Below, piece by piece: positions 14,651 through 24,978 of a stretch of DNA of 64,000 nucleotides. Below the pieces are notes generated by a model that was given only the letters and a program-made list of their open reading frames with translations, was not told the DNA's origin and did no database searches. A program made the position numbers and the translations under genes. Source of the stretch: Clostridium muellerianum (GTDB lineage Bacteria; Bacillota; Clostridia; Clostridiales; Clostridiaceae). Location: the NCBI RefSeq assembly GCF_012926525.1, contig NZ_JABBNI010000014.1:310001-374000 (forward strand). Direction: 5' to 3'. The stretch's first letter is position 1. The number at the start of each line of letters is the position of its first letter.

Positions 14651-16489
14651 ATGAAAAACAATAAAATCACATTTTTAAAATCCCTTTATATGCTTTTAAT
14701 ATTTATGTTTTTATATATACCAATTATGATACTTATTGGATTCTCATTTAATACCTCTAAGTTAAATATAGTATGGACAGGATTTACTTTTAAGTGGTAC
14801 GGAAGCTTACTTCATAATGTAGGAATACTTGAAGCTGTTAAAAATTCTTTTATAGTTGCTATTCTAAGTACAATTTTATCCGTTATTATTGGAACTTTAT
14901 GTTCTGTTGGAATGTACAGATACAAATTTAAAAGAAAAGGAATTATTGATTCCATATTATATATACCGCTTGTTATTCCTGAAATAGTTATGGGAATATC
15001 TCTCCTTGCCTTTTTTGCAATTGTAAAAATTCCACTTGGAAAGGTAACCTTAATTATTGCACATGTAACCTTTTGTATAGCTTACGTTGTTGCAGTAGTA
15101 AAAACTCGATTGGACGGCTTTGACAAGTCTGTAGAAGAAGCAGCGATGGATCTTGGAGCATCTCCCCTTCAAACCTTTTTCTATGTAACTTTGCCAATCA
15201 TAATGCCTGGTGTTATTGCTGGAGGACTTTTAGCATTTACTTTATCTTTAGATGATGTAATTATTAGTTTCTTTGTTGCAGGACCTGGAAGTGTAACTTT
15301 ACCATTAAAGATATTTTCAATGGTAAAATTCGGAGTAACTCCTGAAATTAATGCACTTTCAACATTATTAATCTTGTTTACAATGGCAATAATTGTTTTT
15401 GCACTTATTATTAGGAATGCACATATAAGTATGAAAAAGGTAACAGCAATACTTACATCAATTTTTATTGTAATTGGAAGTATTGGCGGCGGATTATTTG
15501 CCTTTGCAAAAAACAACAGTGAACCTAAGCAGGTTTTAAATGTATTTAATTGGTCTGAATATTTGCCTCAATCAGTAATTGATAAATTTGAACAAACCTA
15601 TAATATTAAAGTAAATTACAGTACATTCTCCTCTAATGAAGAAATGTTAGCAAAATTAATGGCTGGCGGAGGAAACTATGATGTTGCTGTAGCTAGTGAC
15701 TTTATGGTTGAGATACTAAAAAAACAGTCACTAATTCAAGAAATAGATAAGAGTAGCCTAACAAACTTAAATAATATTGGGCCTGAATTCTTAAATTTAC
15801 CATTTGATAAAGGTAATAAGTACAGTATTCCTTATATGTATCTTGCAGGAGTTATATCTTATGATAGTTCGAAAATCCCAGAGGGAAGTATTAAAGGATA
15901 TAAAGATCTTTGGAGGCCTGAGCTTAAAGGTTCTTTAACTTTACTGGATGATGAAAGAGTTATAATTGGAATAACCCTAAAAAAACTTGGATATTCTATA
16001 AATGAAACTAATCCTGAAGCTCTTGCAAAGGCAAAGGAAGAACTAAAAAAACTTCAAGCAAATGTAAAATCCTATGATAGTGATAGTCCTAAAACCAGTC
16101 TTATAAATGGAGAATCAAAAGCAATATTTGCTTGGGGTGCAGAAGGAAGCCTTGCAAGGCGTGAAAATAAAAATGTAAAGTATGTAATTCCAGAAGAAGG
16201 CTTATTTTTACAACAAGATAATTTTGTAATACCTAAGGGAGCAAAAAATATAAAAGCCGCAGAACTTTTTATGAATTTTATAATGGAACCAGAAATAAGT
16301 GCGGAAATTTCACGTTACTTCCCTTATGGAAATCCTAATATGGCTGCACATCAATATATCGATAAAGATATACTAGATGATAAAGCAGTATATCCAACAA
16401 AAAGTAAGATGAAAACCGGCGAATATTTAAAAGATATAGGCGGTTCAGTAACAAATCTTGATAAAATTTGGTCCGAAGTTAAACAATAG
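14651..16489 (+). CDS. potCD: fused PotC permease-PotD polyamine-binding protein
   Basis: A 612-residue fusion. Residues 1-255 are PotC permease with the EAA loop EEAAMDLGASPLQTFF. A further membrane helix (about 265-288) replaces the PotD signal sequence. Residues about 295-612 are the PotD solute-binding domain (LNVFNWSEYLPQSVIDKF; SIPYMYLAGVISYDSS; FAWGAEGSL). No lipobox Cys is seen, so the binding domain is tethered by its helix to the outside of the membrane. Such fusions occur in other Firmicutes. AAAGGAGG precedes the ATG and an intrinsic terminator follows. Confidence 0.93.
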   Translation: MKNNKITFLKSLYMLLIFMFLYIPIMILIGFSFNTSKLNIVWTGFTFKWYGSLLHNVGILEAVKNSFIVAILSTILSVIIGTLCSVGMYRYKFKRKGIIDSILYIPLVIPEIVMGISLLAFFAIVKIPLGKVTLIIAHVTFCIAYVVAVVKTRLDGFDKSVEEAAMDLGASPLQTFFYVTLPIIMPGVIAGGLLAFTLSLDDVIISFFVAGPGSVTLPLKIFSMVKFGVTPEINALSTLLILFTMAIIVFALIIRNAHISMKKVTAILTSIFIVIGSIGGGLFAFAKNNSEPKQVLNVFNWSEYLPQSVIDKFEQTYNIKVNYSTFSSNEEMLAKLMAGGGNYDVAVASDFMVEILKKQSLIQEIDKSSLTNLNNIGPEFLNLPFDKGNKYSIPYMYLAGVISYDSSKIPEGSIKGYKDLWRPELKGSLTLLDDERVIIGITLKKLGYSINETNPEALAKAKEELKKLQANVKSYDSDSPKTSLINGESKAIFAWGAEGSLARRENKNVKYVIPEEGLFLQQDNFVIPKGAKNIKAAELFMNFIMEPEISAEISRYFPYGNPNMAAHQYIDKDILDDKAVYPTKSKMKTGEYLKDIGGSVTNLDKIWSEVKQ

Positions 16490-16522
16490 AAATAAGTAAA
16501 ATAATTCACTTAAAATTACATA

Positions 16523-16560
16523 AAACCCAAAGACTTAAATTTTTAGTCTTTGGGTTTTTT
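16523..16560 (+). terminator. intrinsic terminator of pot operon
   Basis: Perfect 13-base stem AAACCCAAAGACT/AGTCTTTGGGTTT with 9-base loop and a following T-run, 33 bases after potCD. Confidence 0.9.
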
Positions 16561-16668
16561 ATTTACATAATTCCAATTTTAAGGATACCTGGCATACCTT
16601 TCTTGTTAAACTTTTTAATAAGATTTAGTATAATCTATATATAAATGAAATTTACATGGGGTGATATT

Positions 16669-17838
16669 TTGAATAAAAAACTAATTGTAACTTTAACAAC
16701 AGCTTTTTTATTATTACCACTTACTAACATTCATGCTCAGATTACCCAACCCCTTTATTATTACTCTGTAGGAAATCAAGTATCAGAACTGCAAACTGAT
16801 TTAAAAACCTTAAATTATTATAATGGAAACATCGATGGTAATTATGCCTACTCTACTTATTTAGCAGTAAAAAACTTCCAAACAAATAACAACTTAACTG
16901 CAGATGGTGGATTAAATCTAACTACTTTAAGCAAACTTAATAAAGCTCTTTCTGGTGAACCTCCAGTACTTTCTTATGGAATTAGACACGATCGAGTTTC
17001 GGAGCTTCAAACCTATCTAAATGCACTAGGTTATCTTTCTGTATCACCTACTGGTTATTATGGTTCATTAACTCAAACTGCAGTTTCTAATTTTCAAAAA
17101 GACAATCAATTACCTATAACTGGAACTGCTAATTCAACTTTATTTTCAAAAATAGCTCAGATAATAGATTCAAAATATATTCCAACTAAATCGTATTCAA
17201 CTTACACTGTTAAATCTGGCGATAACTCCTGGAATATTTCAATAAAATTTGGAATTACCCAAAATGACCTGTTAAAAGAAAACAATCTTACAACAAGTTC
17301 TATATTAACCGTTGGACAGGTATTAAAAATTCCTAAAATAAATGTTCCTGTAAAACCCATCTATGGAAAATTCGGCGAAGACTTGGAATGGTTTACAGAA
17401 GCTCAATATGTATTTCCAATTGGTGCTTCAGGAACTCTTACAGATTTTTTTAATGGTATAAAATTTAATGTAAAAAGAACCATAGGTGCTGGTCATGCTG
17501 ACTCTGAAACACTTACAGCACAGGATACAGCTTCTATGAAACAGGCATTTGGGGGGAGTTGGACCTGGAATGTACGTCCAATGATTCTTGAAACAAATGG
17601 TAGAAAAATAGCTGTTTCTGTTGCTGGCATGCCTCATGCGGGCTTAGATGCGTATCCTTCAGATGTTTCTATTGCAAATAGATCTGGGAATTATGGTACA
17701 GGCCCTAATCTTGATTATGTAAAAGGTAACGATATGAATGGTCATTTTGATATTCACTTTTTAGGAAGTTTAAGGCACAAAGATTGGCAAATTGATCCAA
17801 ATCATCAAGCTATGATTAATATTTCTGCTAATAGATAA
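16669..17838 (+). CDS. secreted peptidoglycan-binding / LysM protein
   Basis: About 390 residues: signal peptide (to about HAQ, residue 25), two PG_binding_1 repeats (about 30-90 and 97-158, each ending in a VSNFQK-type motif), one LysM (about 178-222, YTVKSGDNSWNISIKFG), then a conserved C-terminal domain (about 240-389) rich in His and Asp (GAGHADSETL, GMPHAG, GHFDIHFLGSLRH, DPNHQA). The last domain may bind metal and could be catalytic, but I do not recognise its activity. The TTG at 16669 is the likely start: GGGGTGAT lies 4 bases before it and it opens directly into the signal peptide; the ATG at 16645 has no ribosome site. Likely acts on the cell wall. Confidence 0.85.
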   Translation: MNKKLIVTLTTAFLLLPLTNIHAQITQPLYYYSVGNQVSELQTDLKTLNYYNGNIDGNYAYSTYLAVKNFQTNNNLTADGGLNLTTLSKLNKALSGEPPVLSYGIRHDRVSELQTYLNALGYLSVSPTGYYGSLTQTAVSNFQKDNQLPITGTANSTLFSKIAQIIDSKYIPTKSYSTYTVKSGDNSWNISIKFGITQNDLLKENNLTTSSILTVGQVLKIPKINVPVKPIYGKFGEDLEWFTEAQYVFPIGASGTLTDFFNGIKFNVKRTIGAGHADSETLTAQDTASMKQAFGGSWTWNVRPMILETNGRKIAVSVAGMPHAGLDAYPSDVSIANRSGNYGTGPNLDYVKGNDMNGHFDIHFLGSLRHKDWQIDPNHQAMINISANR

Positions 17839-17871
17839 TTTATACTGTTTAAATAAATGCATATATATTTT

Positions 17872-17908
17872 AAAGAGATTGTTAGTTTTATTAACAATCT
17901 CTTTTGTT
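17872..17908 (+). terminator. intrinsic terminator
   Basis: Perfect 13-base stem AAAGAGATTGTTA/TAACAATCTCTTT with 7-base loop and T-rich tail, after the LysM protein gene. Confidence 0.85.
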
Positions 17909-17965
17909 TCATACGTAGCTATTTAAGTTTTTTCTACAAATACTTTAGTTAGAATTTTGCAGTAT

Positions 17966-18928
17966 TTATACTAATTCTTCATCTATTTCAACACTTTTAA
18001 TCTTTGTTCTGTTTTTATTTGATACAAAGGTTATGGATGAACTTATAATAATTAGAATAATTCCTACAATGGTGTTTAAATTTATAACTTCTTTTAGAAT
18101 TACTAAAGCCAATACTGGAGCTAGTGCAGGCTTTATATAGAAAACTAAAGATGCAGTTGCTGCAGATGTTTTTTCCATTGCTAAAAAGTAAAAAGTATAG
18201 CCTAAACCGGTTACAAATATTCCTACAAAAATTAGACCTGGTATACTGGATAATGTAATTCCCTGTACAATAGGTATATCTGCAAAAACTTTAAATTTAG
18301 ATTTTCCAATTATTTGTGATACTAAATGTATTTTACTAATAAGAATTAGCAATAACATTTCTGCACTTCCCATGAAAAAGCAGAAGCAGCTCTGTACAAC
18401 TCCACCATATTTTTTACTATATTTCTTACCCACTACACCATATAACGCAAACGTAATAGCAGATAGGATAGTGAATAAAATACCATAAATATTATTTGTC
18501 ATGTGAAATGGATTCATAATAATTACAATAGCTGAAATACTTATAATTAATGATATAATTGTAGTTTTACATATTTTTTCATTAATCATAAAATAAGCAA
18601 AAGGTATTACAAATATTGGATTGCAGCTAAATAGCACAGCTACAATAGATGCTTTAGAATATAGAACCGCTAATTGATAAAAAGTCATGCTAACTACAAC
18701 ACATATAAATCCTTCTAATGCAAAAATTTTAAAGTCATTTTTATCTAATAAAATTTTTCTGCTTTTCAAACTTTTTAAAGCTATGGGTAAAAGTATGATT
18801 GCCCCTATTAAGAATCTTAAAAAAGTTAATTGTATTGGATTGAATTGACCAGAAACTAGTTTTAATGCTACCTCCATACTACTAAACAATACTGTTGCTA
18901 AAATAATACTAATATATCCCTGTTTCAA
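17966..18928 (-). CDS. EamA/DMT-family transporter
   Basis: A 320-residue membrane protein with ten predicted helices in two EamA repeats (about 7-140 and 150-300), each with the typical motif near its end (AVLFSCNPIFVIPFAYFMI; SLVFYIKPALAPVLALVIL). The family exports or imports small metabolites; substrate unknown. It is divergent from a LysR-type regulator gene 250 bases away, which probably controls it. Confidence 0.9.
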   Translation of the reverse strand: MKQGYISIILATVLFSSMEVALKLVSGQFNPIQLTFLRFLIGAIILLPIALKSLKSRKILLDKNDFKIFALEGFICVVVSMTFYQLAVLYSKASIVAVLFSCNPIFVIPFAYFMINEKICKTTIISLIISISAIVIIMNPFHMTNNIYGILFTILSAITFALYGVVGKKYSKKYGGVVQSCFCFFMGSAEMLLLILISKIHLVSQIIGKSKFKVFADIPIVQGITLSSIPGLIFVGIFVTGLGYTFYFLAMEKTSAATASLVFYIKPALAPVLALVILKEVINLNTIVGIILIIISSSITFVSNKNRTKIKSVEIDEELV

Positions 18929-19057
18929 CTAAACCCCTCCCCTATGCAAAATTATGTTTCTAATAGACAACTATTTCACTTTTTTAATCTACCTAAATTT
19001 AAAAACTTCTACATAATGTGCTAAAGTTTTTAATATTTTAAGAAATTTTCGACAATT

Positions 19058-19094
19058 TAGCATAATTGATTATTTGTGCCTACTATGCTAGTAT
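19058..19094 (+). promoter_or_regulatory. promoter with overlapping inverted repeat, lysR-type gene
   Basis: TTGATT (19066-19071), 17 bases, TAGTAT (19089-19094). TAGCATA (19058-19064) and TATGCTA (19084-19090) form a 7-base inverted repeat that brackets the core promoter, a plausible autoregulatory operator for the LysR-type protein in this divergent region. Confidence 0.5.
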
Positions 19095-19178
19095 AACAAA
19101 AGATAACTTATAAATTAAATACTTATAATATATAATATTTATATAATATTTATATAAATATAGAAAGGATTACTAAAC

Positions 19179-20036
19179 ATGGATATTAAGCAGCTTAAAT
19201 ATTTTTTAACTATCGCTAGAGAAGGAACCTTAACTAAGGCTTCCAAAAAACTTCATATAGCTCAACCCCCTCTTAGTTACCAATTAAAAATGTTAGAAAA
19301 TGAAATTGGCATAAAGCTAATTGAAAGAACTACTAGAAAATCTCAATTAACTGATGCTGGAAAATTTTTATATAATCGTGGAGAACAAATTGTTGAATTA
19401 GTTGAAACTACACTTAAAGAATTAAAAGATTTTAATGAAGGTATTGAAGGAACTTTAGCCATTGGAACCATAGCTTCTACTGCTTCAATGCTGCCTGAAA
19501 AAATAAATAAATTTCACAAAATCTATCCTAAGGTAAACTTTCAAATAAGAGAAGGTGGCAGTTCTCGAATTCTAGACCTTTTAAATAATGGAATCATACA
19601 AATAGGAATTATAAGACATCCCTTTGATTCTAAAAATCTAAAATCTAAATGTTTATGCAAAGAACACATGTTAGCAGCTACGCATGATAACTTTATATCT
19701 TCATCAAAGAAAAAAATTAATTTGATTACCCTTAAAAATTCCCCTTTGATAGTACATGTTAAATTTAAATCTATGATAGTTGATGCCTGCAGCGAATTAG
19801 ACTTTAAACCAAATATATTTTGCGAAAGTGATGATGTAAGATCTATGCTAACCTGGGCAACTACGGGTATGGGTATTGCTATAGTTCCTAACTCTGCTGT
19901 GAACCTTATTCCAAATATAAACTTAAAGTACAAAGAAATTACCAATCCAACTTTAGTTACTAAAATTTCTTTAGTTTGGTTAAATAATAGTTATGTGTCT
20001 ACAACAATGAAAAACTTTTTAAAAATACTTACATAA
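19179..20036 (+). CDS. LysR-family transcription regulator
   Basis: A 285-residue LTTR. N-terminal winged helix (residues 1-60: MDIKQLKYFLTIAREGTLTK, then AQPPLSYQLKMLENEIG) and a C-terminal effector-binding domain (about 88-285). The start has GAAAGGA upstream. It is divergent from an EamA-family transporter gene, the likely target. Effector unknown. Confidence 0.92.
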   Translation: MDIKQLKYFLTIAREGTLTKASKKLHIAQPPLSYQLKMLENEIGIKLIERTTRKSQLTDAGKFLYNRGEQIVELVETTLKELKDFNEGIEGTLAIGTIASTASMLPEKINKFHKIYPKVNFQIREGGSSRILDLLNNGIIQIGIIRHPFDSKNLKSKCLCKEHMLAATHDNFISSSKKKINLITLKNSPLIVHVKFKSMIVDACSELDFKPNIFCESDDVRSMLTWATTGMGIAIVPNSAVNLIPNINLKYKEITNPTLVTKISLVWLNNSYVSTTMKNFLKILT

Positions 20037-20230
20037 TTTTATGTTATATATCTACATTATAAAATTGAAGAATACCTTTACCATAATTTTTAAAATATCA
20101 CTTTATCTAAATAAAAATAATATTTTACGCTAAAATTGTTGAATTTTAACTATATATGGTGTAAAATATATTTGCTAAATGGGCGAATATGTAAAAATAT
20201 TAAATATTTTATAAGAAACGGAGTGATTTT

Positions 20231-22264
20231 GTGAAAAAACTAGATAATAGTAAAAGCTATTCATTAAAGGTTAAAATAACTGCTAGTGTGGTAAGCGTTC
20301 TTTTAATAGCTATATCAATACTAGCAGTTATATCTTTTTACATTACGAGTGGAAAATTAAAAAAACAAGTTCAAGAGCAAGGTGTAAGTTTAGTTAAAGA
20401 AATAACTTCCGAAATTCAAACTAATGAAGCTATGTCAGCTCAAATAGATATTGTTTTAGGTGACAAAATGACCTCAATAGCCTATCTAATAGGGCAAAAC
20501 CCATCAGTAACTGATGAGTTTTTAAAAGAAACAGCTTCTAAACTAGGTATTCAAGAAATAGATATTTCTAATCCTCAAGGAATTATAACTCATTCTAATA
20601 TGACTGGTAATATCAATTTTGATTATAAAACTATGACTAATAATCCTAGTGTACAATCAGTATTAAAAGGAGAAAAAAGTAAAGCTGTTGAAGCTATAAG
20701 GAAAAGTTCCTACATAGGTGATGGAAATTACTATAAGTATGGTGAAATAGCTGCTTCTGGTGGTGGGATAATACAGGTAGGTATTATTGCAAATGAAATA
20801 GAAAAACTTAATAACTCTATAAGTGAACAAAGTCTTGTTACTAGATTAGTAACAAGTTCAAATATACTTTATGCCCTTACCGCAGACAAAAGTTTAAAGG
20901 TTACTGCAAATAATGACAAGAGCAAGATTGGAACCATTTTAACGGATGAAGGAAGTAAATCAGCTCTTAAAGAAGGAAATGTAAATACCTGTATTAAAAC
21001 TTATAACGGACAAAGAGTTTATGATATTTCAATTCCTATACAAAAAAATGGAAACATTGTTGGAATTGTTCAAATAGGAATTTCTTTAGCAAGTGAAGCT
21101 TCAGCATTAAGAAGTATAGCTATAATGTTTATACTAATAGCATTAATAATAACTGTACTTGGAGGATTTGTAATAATAAAAACAGTTTCATCTAACTTAA
21201 AACCTCTATCTGAACTTGCAGATGTTGCACAAGAAGCAGCAAATGGTGATCTTACAAAATCCGTAGAAATCAAATCACTGGATGAAATAGGAATGGTAAC
21301 TTCAAGTTTTAATAATATGATAGAAAGCTTGAGGAATATGACTAATAAAATAAATAACATGTCACAGGGTATTTCTTCATCTTCTACTACACTTTTATCC
21401 TCTGCTCAACAGGCAGCAGCAGTATCTGAAGAAATATCAAGTTCTACAGAAGAAATTGCAGACGGTGCGGGAACGCAAGTTAAAGCTACAGAGGAAATAT
21501 CTGCTTCCATGGAAAAAGTAGTAGATAATATGGCCACTGTAAGCGACCAGGTTAAATCAGTAGTTAAGTTTTCAGAGAAAACAAGCAATCTTGCTTCTGA
21601 TGGAAAAGACAAAATGAATAATATGATTAATCAAATGGAAACTATTAAAAATAGTGTAACTTATTCATCAGAAATAATTGTTGAACTTCAGGAAACTTCT
21701 AAAAAAATAGGAAGTATCGTAGAATTAATAGATAGTATAGCAGATCAAACTGCGTTACTTGCCCTAAATGCTTCTATTGAAGCAGCTAGAGCTGGAGAAG
21801 CTGGTAAAGGATTTTCAGTAGTTGCTGAAGAAGTAAGAAAACTTGCAGACGAATCAATGAAATCTTCTAGCAATATAAAAGAATTGATAACAGCAACACA
21901 AAATAAAACAGAAAAAGCTCTTTCCTCTATTGAAGAAGGTAATAAAGAATGTGAAAAGGGAGGAGAAATTGTAACATTAGTTGGAGATTCTTTAAAAGAA
22001 ATATTGGAATCTTTTAATAGCACAAAAATATATCTCGAAAAAGTTAATGTTATGGTAGCAGAATCAAAGGAAAATATAGATAATGTAAATGAACATGTAA
22101 ATGAAATTCAAAGTATATCTACTAATACTGCTGCAAGCACAGAAGAAGTAGCTGCCTCTACTCAAGAACAATCTGCAGGACTTCAAGAAATATCTGATAG
22201 CGTCCAAAATCTTTCGAACTTAGCAGAAGAGTTGGAAAACAGTATAAAAATATTTAAAATTTAA
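20231..22264 (+). CDS. methyl-accepting chemotaxis protein (Cache type)
   Basis: A 677-residue chemoreceptor: membrane helix (about 13-35), an extracellular sensor (about 36-290) of Cache type with a long N-terminal helix ([16 protein letters not shown]), second helix (about 292-315), HAMP (about 316-370) and a signalling domain with hairpin tip [24 protein letters not shown] start with GGAGTGAT 6 bases upstream. Upstream is a weak match to a flagellar sigma-28 promoter (TAAA, 15 bases, GGGCGAATAT), not exact. Ligand unknown. Confidence 0.9.
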   Translation: MKKLDNSKSYSLKVKITASVVSVLLIAISILAVISFYITSGKLKKQVQEQGVSLVKEITSEIQTNEAMSAQIDIVLGDKMTSIAYLIGQNPSVTDEFLKETASKLGIQEIDISNPQGIITHSNMTGNINFDYKTMTNNPSVQSVLKGEKSKAVEAIRKSSYIGDGNYYKYGEIAASGGGIIQVGIIANEIEKLNNSISEQSLVTRLVTSSNILYALTADKSLKVTANNDKSKIGTILTDEGSKSALKEGNVNTCIKTYNGQRVYDISIPIQKNGNIVGIVQIGISLASEASALRSIAIMFILIALIITVLGGFVIIKTVSSNLKPLSELADVAQEAANGDLTKSVEIKSLDEIGMVTSSFNNMIESLRNMTNKINNMSQGISSSSTTLLSSAQQAAAVSEEISSSTEEIADGAGTQVKATEEISASMEKVVDNMATVSDQVKSVVKFSEKTSNLASDGKDKMNNMINQMETIKNSVTYSSEIIVELQETSKKIGSIVELIDSIADQTALLALNASIEAARAGEAGKGFSVVAEEVRKLADESMKSSSNIKELITATQNKTEKALSSIEEGNKECEKGGEIVTLVGDSLKEILESFNSTKIYLEKVNVMVAESKENIDNVNEHVNEIQSISTNTAASTEEVAASTQEQSAGLQEISDSVQNLSNLAEELENSIKIFKI

Positions 22265-22330
22265 AAAATAACAAGGGACCTGTCTCACAATAGAATTTCT
22301 AGGTGAGGCAGAACCCTTTATTTTTTTACA
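22262..22330. repeat. degenerate relative of the dispersed 155-160 bp repeat / terminator
   Basis: Begins AAAATAACAAGG and contains GGCAGAACCCTTT, both found in the full-length dispersed repeats at 28367, 44846 and 57909, but the middle is shortened. It lies right after the chemoreceptor gene and folds as its terminator. Confidence 0.5.
22273..22328 (+). terminator. intrinsic terminator of chemoreceptor gene
   Basis: AAGGG/CCCTT and CTGTCTCAC/GTGAGGCAG helices (one G:U) with a 14-base loop, followed by a long T-run. Confidence 0.7.
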
Positions 22331-22585
22331 TAAAAAACCCAGCTCATATGAGCTTGATTTCTGCATACAAATTTAATAATGAAGAGCATAAATAAACTTC
22401 ATAATAAAATACAGAAAAATAAATACTGTATGTTATTTCATTCAAAAAAATCTCTTAGAATATAAGAAGTTAATGTGATGATAGTGAGCTAGTAAATATA
22501 CAAAATTTCTTTAGTTTTAATAATGAAATATAAACTGGATATAATATAGATTATATTTATATATAGATAGGAGTTGAAATTTTTA

Positions 22586-22804
22586 ATGAAAATAACTAAA
22601 ATCAGAAAAAATGCTGATGGTGATATAACAAATGTGCTCACTGATGAAGGCATCGAAATGGATGTAAGTAAAGCTGTAGCCCTTGCAAAATTAGGTCAAG
22701 TAGATTCTGTAATTGTAAGAAAAAATAAAAATGGAAATGATGTTATAGTATCTTCTTCTAATAGCAGTTTAGAGAATAATTTAGACAATTTACCTACTTT
22801 CTAA
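22586..22804 (+). CDS. DUF3892-family small protein
   Basis: A 72-residue protein (MKITKIRKNADGDITNVLTD...) fitting DUF3892, small proteins of unknown function common in Firmicutes. The conserved part is residues 1-55; the C-terminal tail is Ser/Asn-rich. The ATG at 22586 lies 12 bases after AGGAG; an in-frame TTG at 22574 directly abuts that site and is unlikely. Monocistronic, with a bidirectional terminator downstream. Confidence 0.75.
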   Translation: MKITKIRKNADGDITNVLTDEGIEMDVSKAVALAKLGQVDSVIVRKNKNGNDVIVSSSNSSLENNLDNLPTF

Positions 22805-22808
22805 TTAA

Positions 22809-22855
22809 GGCATCTTCAAAAAAATAACAAGGCCAAATGTTAGTCTATTTTTTAT
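22809..22855. repeat. partial copy of dispersed repeat (left end)
   Basis: GGCATCTTCAAAAAAATAACAAGG and the following AAATGTTAGT match the left end of the full-length repeats at 44846 and 57909. The copy then turns into a terminator stem that reuses the GCATCT sequence. Confidence 0.5.
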
Positions 22856-22890
22856 AAAAAGCATCTAACCTTTAATGTCAGATGCTTTTT
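22856..22890. terminator. bidirectional terminator between convergent genes
   Basis: Perfect 11-base stem AAAAAGCATCT/AGATGCTTTTT with A/T tracts both sides, between the DUF3892 gene and the convergent chemoreceptor gene. Confidence 0.8.
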
Positions 22891-22913
22891 GTATAATTAA
22901 TCCAGTAATTATA

Positions 22914-24623
22914 TTATTTATTATTACCTCTATCTTCTGTCTTAAATTTATTTATATTATTAACTACATTATTAACTATGGAAACTAACTTTTTAGCAGA
23001 ATTAGTAACTTCTTCTGTAGAACTATTTAATTCTTCAGCTAAAGCAGCTATCTCTTCAGAAGATACAGAAATCCCTTCTGCTGAAGAAGATGAAGTTCTT
23101 AAATTATTTACTATTACAGTCTTTTTATTATTAGCTTCAATTACAGATGAATTAACTATATTTATTCCTGGCAATAACTTTTCCATATCATAAATTATAC
23201 TTCTAAAGGAATTAGCAATACTATTTACAATATTAATTTGACTTGAAAATTGCAAATCTACACTTTTAGCACCAGCTATAACATCATTGCTTTTACTAGA
23301 AACATTTTTTAAGAGCCTACTAATATTTTCTGATGATGCCTTGGCTTGTTCAGCAAGTACTTTAATTTCATCTGCTACAACACTAAATCCCCTTCCAGCC
23401 TCTCCAACTCTAGAAGCTTCAATGGATGCATTTAATGCAAGTAAATTAGTTTGATCTGATATATCATTTATTAAATTTGTGATATCGCTTATTTTGTCAA
23501 TATCAGAACCCAGTGCTTGAATTTTTTCCACAACAGCTTTGAATTGAAAATTCAAATCATTTATCGAATTTATTAACAACTTCACATCGCTACTACTTTC
23601 TTTAGAGTTACCTTTAATTTTATTGGCCATAATGTCAAATTCACCTATGATTTTAGCTGTATTTTCTATATTTTCTCCAAATTCATCAAAGTTTTCTTTT
23701 ATTTTTAAAATATCTGAAGTTTGTTTTGCAGAATTTTCTGATATATTTTGTATGATTGATGAAACATTTTCCGCACTTAATGACATCTCTTTGGATATGC
23801 TAAATAGGCTATCAGAACTTTCATAAGCATCTTCTACATCCTTTTTTATGCCTATTATCATGCTATTAATTTTTAATCTAAAATCATTTAAAAAATATGA
23901 TATATGTTCAATTTCATCTTTTGTTTTTAACTCTATGTTTCCCTGCAAATTTCCATCACTCATATTTGACAATTTATCTTCAATTATACCAATATTACAC
24001 TTTAATTTTTTAGAAAATATATATACTGAAACTAAAGATATAATTATAGAAAACATAATTTCTAAAATTGACACTTTAAAAAATAACTTTTTAATATTCT
24101 CTAATGTTGAAACATCTTCATCCATTCCAATAGCAGCTATGACTTGTCCAGATGAATTCTTTATTGGTGCATAAGCTGATACATATGTTCCCCACTTATC
24201 TGTATATGGATCATTATCTACAGTAATTTTTCCATCAAAAGCACTTCGCATTTCTTCTGCCATTTCATAGTTTTCCATAAAGTCAGCAGCCTCTGGTGAA
24301 GCATCTACAAGAAATTGAGCAGTTTTATCATCCTTTTTTACATAAATATAAAAGTTCTTTATACTATTTTTGGCTTTAAATACTATCATAGAATTCAATA
24401 CTTCTGTATATTCTTTAGAATTATTAGAATGATTGTTTATTATTTTTTCTATTTTGTTCCTGTCAACAGCATTAATAGATTTTGTAATAGACTCCTTTGC
24501 CTCATATTTTAGATTTGATTCTGCACTCCTAATTATACTCCAGCAGCTTATCAATGATATTGCCATGATTATTCCAGCTACCGCCAATACTAACCTGAGA
24601 ATTTTCATACCCAGTTTACTCAT
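22914..24623 (-). CDS. methyl-accepting chemotaxis protein
   Basis: A 569-residue chemoreceptor: membrane helix (about 7-30), a single Cache-like extracellular sensor (about 32-185, with [20 protein letters not shown]), second helix (about 187-207), HAMP (about 208-262) and a signalling domain with hairpin tip [21 protein letters not shown] (Ser instead of the usual Ala in EAAR). GGGAGG precedes the ATG. The sensor's small size and YAPI-x-G pattern resemble single-Cache receptors. Ligand unknown. Confidence 0.9.
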   Translation of the reverse strand: MSKLGMKILRLVLAVAGIIMAISLISCWSIIRSAESNLKYEAKESITKSINAVDRNKIEKIINNHSNNSKEYTEVLNSMIVFKAKNSIKNFYIYVKKDDKTAQFLVDASPEAADFMENYEMAEEMRSAFDGKITVDNDPYTDKWGTYVSAYAPIKNSSGQVIAAIGMDEDVSTLENIKKLFFKVSILEIMFSIIISLVSVYIFSKKLKCNIGIIEDKLSNMSDGNLQGNIELKTKDEIEHISYFLNDFRLKINSMIIGIKKDVEDAYESSDSLFSISKEMSLSAENVSSIIQNISENSAKQTSDILKIKENFDEFGENIENTAKIIGEFDIMANKIKGNSKESSSDVKLLINSINDLNFQFKAVVEKIQALGSDIDKISDITNLINDISDQTNLLALNASIEASRVGEAGRGFSVVADEIKVLAEQAKASSENISRLLKNVSSKSNDVIAGAKSVDLQFSSQINIVNSIANSFRSIIYDMEKLLPGINIVNSSVIEANNKKTVIVNNLRTSSSSAEGISVSSEEIAALAEELNSSTEEVTNSAKKLVSIVNNVVNNINKFKTEDRGNNK

Positions 24624-24887
24624 AATTTTAAAAATCCTCCCTTATCTTTAGTGAATATTTTCTTACTTTTTGCGGTTTAACCTATATTTACAAAAACAAA
24701 TAATAAAAATTTATATAGAAAAATTATACCTTGTTATAATACTTAAGTCACTATCAAAATATATTATAAATCATGGATAATTTGTATTATATAACTTATT
24801 TGATTTTCTATTAAATTTTAAATAACATTATTTTATTATAAGCTAAAGAATTTTATTATGATAATAAACTATTTTTGCATTACAAAA

Positions 24888-24925
24888 GCTGTGAATTTAA
24901 AATATTAACCTTATATTTCACAGCT
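24888..24925 (-). terminator. intrinsic terminator of recQ
   Basis: AGCTGTGAA/TTCACAGCT 9-base stem with a 20-base loop and a TTTTG tail on the minus strand, downstream of recQ. Confidence 0.6.
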
Positions 24926-24978
24926 CCTATAAATTATATATCCAAAAATTAGGTTCACTTAAATATTTATTACGTAAA

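Noticed and set aside
20160-20215. Sigma-54 or sigma-28 promoter before the chemoreceptor gene
   Set aside because: GG to GC spacing is 14, not 10, and the sigma-28 -10 has an extra base; noted only as weak.
22343-22356. Perfect palindrome AGCTCATATGAGCT
   Set aside because: Short, isolated, no promoter or partner site near it; not enough to call an operator.
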